DNA of 64,000 nt from assembly GCF_000319305.2 (NCBI RefSeq), contig NZ_AMWJ02000001.1:1178001-1242000 (forward strand), read 5' to 3'. A program made the translations under genes and the position numbers. The DNA comes from Pseudomonas bharatica CSV86 (GTDB taxonomy: Bacteria > Pseudomonadota > Gammaproteobacteria > Pseudomonadales > Pseudomonadaceae). Shown here piece by piece: positions 59,914 to 64,000 of the stretch (its first letter is position 1; the number at the start of each line of letters is the position of its first letter). The notes beneath the pieces were generated by a model that had not been told where the DNA came from, did no database searches, and saw nothing but the letters and a program-made list of their open reading frames with translations.

Positions 59914-60948
59914 ATGTCATCTCAACTCCAAGACGCTCTAGGCATGTTCGCCTTTCTCGCTATCGAGCTATCGGTTTTATTCATTGGCATTAGCTTGCTG
60001 GTCGGAGTTCTTCAACGTCACATCCCACCATCCAAGGTGGAAGCGTTACTGACTTCCAGTGGGAAGCGAGGCTATTTTCTTGCTGCTGGTTTAGGAGCTA
60101 TAACGCCCTTCTGTAGTTGCTCGACTATCCCCATGTTGAAAGGGTTGATTCGGGCACGGGCCGGTTTTGGGCCGATGATGGTGTTTCTTTTCTCATCTCC
60201 GTTGCTGAATCCTATCGTCGTCGGCCTGCTGGTTGCCACGTTTGGATGGACACTTACTGCTATCTATGTGCTCGCCGCTTTGGTGGTCGCGGTAGGTGCC
60301 GGATGGCTGCTTCACACGCTTGGCTTCGAGCGTTATGTGCGCCGGACGGCGACACAAGAGAGCAGTGGATGTAGTTCATCAGCAAGCCCGTGCAGTGCTA
60401 CATCGACCGCATCGAGTTGCGGCACCAACAGCTGCGACACCACTCCGAAGACGGCTTCTTGCGGGGCTGATAGGAAGACAACAGTCTCTACGTCTAGCGA
60501 ATGCTGTGACAGTCAACCCACTGTCACGGTTAAGAAAGAAGGGAAGTACAGTGGTGTGTGGCGGGAAGCTTGGTCGGACTTTATCGATGTGTTGCCTTAC
60601 CTGCTCATCGGTATTGCGATTGGCAGCGTGATCTATGGTTTCATGCCCACTGACTTATTGGAGCAGTATGCAGGCCCAGATAATCCCTTTGCCATTCCAG
60701 TTGCCGCTGTCATCGGCGTGCCGTTGTATATTCGCGCTGAAGCCGTCATACCTCTGGCAGCGGCTCTGATGGCCAAAGGCGTGGGTGCCGGGACGGTGCT
60801 AGCGTTGATCATCGGCAGTGCCGGAGCCAGCCTGACTGAGCTCATTCTGTTGCGCTCTTTGTTCACGCTGAAGCTTTTAGCGGCGTTTTTAGCAGTCATT
60901 TTTGCTATGGCGATGATTGCCGGTTACGCCACCTACCTGTTTTTCTGA
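59914..60948 (+). CDS. ArsP/DUF318-type permease with Cys-rich loop, copy B
   Basis: 344 aa, same protein as the copy at 53060-54094: CSCSTIP signature in the first membrane block and a ten-Cys loop at about 147-205. It is upstream of its IS transposase (12 bases apart), so transposase expression may be driven from the metal-responsive permease promoter. Confidence 0.85.
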   Translation: MSSQLQDALGMFAFLAIELSVLFIGISLLVGVLQRHIPPSKVEALLTSSGKRGYFLAAGLGAITPFCSCSTIPMLKGLIRARAGFGPMMVFLFSSPLLNPIVVGLLVATFGWTLTAIYVLAALVVAVGAGWLLHTLGFERYVRRTATQESSGCSSSASPCSATSTASSCGTNSCDTTPKTASCGADRKTTVSTSSECCDSQPTVTVKKEGKYSGVWREAWSDFIDVLPYLLIGIAIGSVIYGFMPTDLLEQYAGPDNPFAIPVAAVIGVPLYIRAEAVIPLAAALMAKGVGAGTVLALIIGSAGASLTELILLRSLFTLKLLAAFLAVIFAMAMIAGYATYLFF

Positions 60949-60960
60949 TCAAGGCGGGAG

Positions 60961-62238
60961 ATGATTAATTCGTTAAGCCTTCCTGGGTACCAGTTGGTGG
61001 ATTCTGATGAGCAGAATGAAGACATACATTTTCGGCTTGAAGCACCTACACCAGTAGCCTGCGAGGGGTGCGGCGTGCAGGGTGAGTTCGTGCGGTTCGG
61101 CAAGCGTGACGTTCCCTATCGTGATCTGCCCATCCACGGCAAGCGGGTCACTCTCTGGGTGGTCCGCCGCCGATACACCTGCCGGGCCTGCAAGACAACA
61201 TTCAGGCCCCAGCTACCGGAGATGGTGGACGGATTCCGTATGACACTGCGGCTGCATGAGTACGTGGAGAAGGAATCCTTCAACCACCCCTACACCTTTG
61301 TGGCGGCACAGACCGGCCTGGACGAGAAGACGGTGCGCGACATCTTCAACGCCCGCGCCGAGTTCCTGGGGCGCTGGCACCGCTTCGAGACGCCCCGCAT
61401 CCTGGGCATTGACGAGCTATACCTGAACAAGCGCTACCGCTGCATTCTGACCAACATTGAGGAGCGAACCCTGCTCGACCTGCTGGCCACCCGCCGCCAG
61501 GACGTGGTGACCAACTACCTGATGAAGCTGAAAGACCGGCAGAAGGTCGAGATCGTCAGCATGGACATGTGGAACCCCTACCGGGCAGCGGTCAAGGCTG
61601 TGCTGCCCCAGGCCCGTATCGTGGTCGATAAGTTCCATGTGGTGCGCATGGCCAACGATGCCCTAGAGAGAGTGCGCAAGGGCCTCAGAAAGGAGCTGAA
61701 ACCGTCCCAGAGCCGGACTCTCAAGGGAGACCGGAAAATCCTGCTGAAACGCGCTCACGAAGTCTCAGACCGGGAGCGCCTCATCATGGAGACCTGGACA
61801 GGCGCGTTCCCGCAACTGCTGGCCGCCTACGAGCACAAGGAGCGCTTCTACGGCATCTGGGACGCCACCACACGGCTCCAGGCAGAAGCCGCCCTGGACG
61901 AGTGGATAGCCACCATCCCGAAGGGCCAAAAGGAAGTCTGGAGCGATCTGGTCAGGGCAGTGGGAAACTGGCGCGAAGAGACCATGACCTACTTCGAGAC
62001 GGACATGCCCGTCACCAACGCTTACACGGAGTCCATCAACCGACTGGCCAAGGACAAGAACCGTGAAGGGCGCGGTTACTCCTTCGAGGTGATGCGGGCA
62101 CGAATGCTCTACACCACGAAGCACAAGAAGAAGGCACCGACTGCGAAGGTCTCTCCTTTCTACAAGAAAACCATCGGTTACGGACTGCCGGACTTCGCAG
62201 AGGAACTCAACTACGGAGTCGATCTATCAACCATCTGA
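60961..62238 (+). CDS. ISL3-family transposase, copy B
   Basis: 425 aa, same amino-acid sequence as copy A (51770-53047), with Cys-rich N-terminus and DDE core intact. Cotranscribed with the permease. Confidence 0.95.
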   Translation: MINSLSLPGYQLVDSDEQNEDIHFRLEAPTPVACEGCGVQGEFVRFGKRDVPYRDLPIHGKRVTLWVVRRRYTCRACKTTFRPQLPEMVDGFRMTLRLHEYVEKESFNHPYTFVAAQTGLDEKTVRDIFNARAEFLGRWHRFETPRILGIDELYLNKRYRCILTNIEERTLLDLLATRRQDVVTNYLMKLKDRQKVEIVSMDMWNPYRAAVKAVLPQARIVVDKFHVVRMANDALERVRKGLRKELKPSQSRTLKGDRKILLKRAHEVSDRERLIMETWTGAFPQLLAAYEHKERFYGIWDATTRLQAEAALDEWIATIPKGQKEVWSDLVRAVGNWREETMTYFETDMPVTNAYTESINRLAKDKNREGRGYSFEVMRARMLYTTKHKKKAPTAKVSPFYKKTIGYGLPDFAEELNYGVDLSTI

Positions 62239-62752
62239 TAATGGTATCAGGTTGGTGGGGTAAAGGTGCCCCATCAACCATTAAATCCGTATACCCGTTT
62301 TTTTCCGCTTGGCTTTGCTCAAGTAGACCTAGTCGATTGAGCTCAACGTAGTGCTCGAAGGAGAAATCTATGAATGATTTGACAGCTTCGAGTCGTCGGG
62401 TGCATGTCGATTGGCTCGCACCCGTACCGCGTTTGGTGGAGCAGAGGCGTTCGGCCAGCGATGTCAGTTCGGCTGAGCTGAACACCGCTAGCCGCTCAAG
62501 CTTCGCTTCCAGTGGAGAACCTCGGCTAAGAGCCCACTCGTACGCGATAGCGATGTCACGTAGGTAATTTTCGACGGTATTGAGACGCGATCTGTGGAGC
62601 AAATCCTCTGCCCAGAGGTTTGCTAGGATCACTGGAACCCCCTGCACCAGCAGGTATGGCCTGAGGCCGCTGGAGGCAGTGCGGATCATTCGGATTTCGC
62701 AGAAAGGGACGTCTGGCATCGGTAGCTCCAGATCTGCAACGTTTCCGAACAT

Positions 62753-62922
62753 ATACCATAAGAATTGATGGTTTACTTCTACGCGCGACAGAACCGGATT
62801 GCGGAGGCAGTCGCTTTCGCCGAGATGATGGTCAATTGCGTTATTGACGACACCCGTACCCTACCGCTAGAACCCCCGCGATGGGCGTCGGCATTAACAA
62901 CTTCTACATCGGTGGAGCATTA
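62753..62922. promoter_or_regulatory. ginA upstream region, probable end of the mobile island
   Basis: In GInt-class islands the gin operon lies at one end with the attachment site just upstream of ginA. This 170-base interval between ginA and the divergent 62923 gene is therefore the likely attachment region and ginA promoter. I found no partner repeat of it elsewhere in the window by eye. Confidence 0.35.
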
Positions 62923-64000
62923 ATGGACGAGCTTCGAATTCTGATTGCCAGGCTAGGCTGGCCGTCTACAACTGCCAGATGGTGGGCTATGCAAGAGCTG
63001 GCCGCGTGCTTGGGGAGATCAACAGCGGAAGCTGAGGCAGCATTGATCCAGCTATTGAAATCCTGTCGGCTGGAGGCAGAAGTAATCGAGATCCTCTGCA
63101 TATTCTGGATTGCAGCAAGAAGCAATGGTTACAAGGCGCCTGCGCAACTTGGCGAAAGTATCCAGCGATCATCCATTCTTGCGGACTTACTTCTGGACAG
63201 TCTAGGTGTTTGCAAACCCCTTGGAGATTCGAACCTAATTGAGGTGCCGGTCGACTTCGATATCCCCCAAGATTTTGAGGATGTACAAGGTTCTGATTTG
63301 CCGCGGATATTCAGAACTACAATGATTAATCTTGAATACCAAACTGGCCTGCCGTTTCTTCAACAAATGGCGTTTGAGTGGACGTTAAACCACTCTGTGT
63401 ACCCAGAGGCACCATTCCAAGGAAACCTCGGGCACTTCATCCGCCCACTAGGAGAGGGGTTTGTAGGGCACCTTTCTTCGCGTACAGCACTTCGCTCCAT
63501 CTCCGCCTATCTCCGAACTATTGCGGTCGCGACTGAGTGTTGGGGAATACCCATGCCATCCGCAGTGGATAGAGCTTTGCTGGCATTACCAATCCATCCG
63601 ACATTAGCCTTTCTCACCCCGCAACGGCCACAGTGGTTTCCTCAGGCGACAGACTTTGAGGGCGACAGTGCATTGATTCAAGCGTCTTTACAAGAAATGC
63701 TTATGCAGGTCAAAGCAGAAGAAGGTGGCGAGCTGATCGCTTTCGCCTCTCCTATAGTGATATCGAGGGAGCGGTGCGTAGAGGTCTCTTGTGTTCGATG
63801 GTCACAGGCTGTTGGCAGCAGTATTGCGGATGAGGACTTGGCTTTACATCTAGATGATTATTGGCATTACCGACCAGGAATTCGTAGCTCCGCTCTTGAG
63901 CCCTTGGGTGTGTCGACCTTGTTGTCGCTTCCCGGTGGCTTCAACAGTATCCTTGACGGCGAAAGCAAAGCATGGCCGCTTTCAGCGCCGCTCGACTTCG
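62923..64000 (+). CDS. Unknown helical protein, cut by the right window edge
   Basis: The frame is open from ATG 62923 (GGAG five bases upstream) to the last base, 359 codons, no stop. An in-frame ATG at 62881 lacks a ribosome site. The first 100 residues look like stacked helices of a HEAT-type repeat (MDELRILIARLGWPSTTARW, MQELAACLGRSTAEAEAALI, IEILCIFWIAARSNGYKAPA). Later segments have MINLEYQTGLPFLQQMAFEW and RSISAYLRTIAVATECWGIP. No P-loop or catalytic motif in the visible part. It may be a large defence or cargo protein, or the host gene beside the island. I cannot name it. Confidence 0.65.
   Translation, partial: MDELRILIARLGWPSTTARWWAMQELAACLGRSTAEAEAALIQLLKSCRLEAEVIEILCIFWIAARSNGYKAPAQLGESIQRSSILADLLLDSLGVCKPLGDSNLIEVPVDFDIPQDFEDVQGSDLPRIFRTTMINLEYQTGLPFLQQMAFEWTLNHSVYPEAPFQGNLGHFIRPLGEGFVGHLSSRTALRSISAYLRTIAVATECWGIPMPSAVDRALLALPIHPTLAFLTPQRPQWFPQATDFEGDSALIQASLQEMLMQVKAEEGGELIAFASPIVISRERCVEVSCVRWSQAVGSSIADEDLALHLDDYWHYRPGIRSSALEPLGVSTLLSLPGGFNSILDGESKAWPLSAPLDF

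Larger units (their letters stand above)
59313..62296 (+). mobile_element. ISL3-family element with permease and ArsR passengers, copy B
   Basis: 2984 bp, mirror image of copy A (paired coordinates sum to 114008). Target duplication GTTTTTTT at 59305-59312 and 62297-62304. The left end reads GGTATCC where copy A has GGGTATCC, so one terminal G is missing, again a single-base homopolymer loss. It splits ginA. Its own duplication shows an independent insertion, not an inversion product of copy A. Confidence 0.95.
58531..62752 (-). pseudogene. ginA: GinA-like tyrosine recombinase, split by ISL3 copy B
   Basis: From ATG 62752 the gene reads 152 codons to AEKN at 62297, is interrupted by the ISL3 element, and resumes at 59304 (KAKNLRNLQKKITKIAYQ) for 257 more residues to 58531: 410 codons, 409 aa, no frame break. 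N-terminal SAM-like DNA-binding part (LNTVENYLRDIAIAYEWALS) and catalytic domain with Arg in ETLARRGEVVLIELDDVDL, HPHGLRATGAN and Tyr in LGGWSPSSESVQRYSR. First gene of the operon. As it stands only truncated products are possible. Confidence 0.85.

Noticed and set aside
51712..62296. Composite transposon or inversion formed by the two ISL3 copies
   Set aside because: Each copy has its own different 8-base target duplication, so they inserted separately into ginC and ginA.

Overview
The window reads as an accessory region of a Pseudomonas chromosome or large plasmid. The evidence is OprD- and OprP-type porins, two DUF2790 periplasmic proteins, an MvaT-type H-NS analogue, GC-rich codon use and a gin-type integrase operon. 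Both window ends fall inside genes. No rRNA, tRNA or CRISPR array was recognised.

Layout. (1) 1-6267, leftward: a copper/silver efflux operon cusC-cusB-cusA, with cusA cut by the window edge after about 1038 codons, plus a small Cys/Met/His-rich exported protein. (2) 6522-19035: an AT-richer, defence-like segment. It holds an orphan AbiEi-like antitoxin, IS256-family copy 1, a KAP-type P-loop NTPase, a very large Cap4-nuclease/STAND NTPase of the Avs kind, an unrecognised three-gene operon ending in a membrane-anchored alpha/beta hydrolase, and one opposed unknown gene. (3) 19085-46130: a zinc/cadmium/cobalt resistance block. It holds an orphan CzcR-like regulator, an OprD porin, czcCBA, a P1B-4 ATPase, an OprP porin, a LysR regulator, GtrA/GtrB/ArnT-like membrane-lipid or glycan genes, czcRS, czcD, a zinc-ribbon protein and an EptA phosphoethanolamine transferase. 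(4) 46253-51183: small unknown genes, a perfect 30-base-arm palindrome, IS256 copy 2 inside a small gene, an MvaT-type silencer and an XRE regulator with its operator. (5) 51185-62752, leftward: ginA-ginB-ginC-ginD, three tyrosine recombinases plus a small DNA-binding protein. ginA and ginC are each broken by one of two near-identical inverted ISL3-family elements that carry a permease and an ArsR regulator. (6) 62923-64000+: a partial unknown gene divergent from ginA.

How the parts fit. Nine promoters in block 3 share a triple direct repeat (GTAAT, GTCAT, GTTAT at an 11-base period) followed by a -10-like hexamer, as expected for an OmpR-family regulator such as CzcR. The set links czcCBA, oprD, both DUF2790 genes, the GtrA/GtrB/ArnT operon, eptA, two small exported or unknown genes and a probable small RNA. 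Metal efflux and outer-membrane remodelling therefore look like one response. The gin operon fits the GInt class of mobile islands, whose cargo would lie to its left; both insertions should immobilise it unless gin functions are supplied in trans.

Caution on frameshifts. Nine frame breaks in six genes, plus one missing terminal base in an ISL3 copy, are all single-base losses at homopolymers. Restoring one base each time gives an intact gene of integral codon length. Sequencing error is the simplest explanation, so the KAP, Avs-like, ArnT-like, czcS, ginB and ginC frameshifts should not be taken as real pseudogenisation without raw reads.
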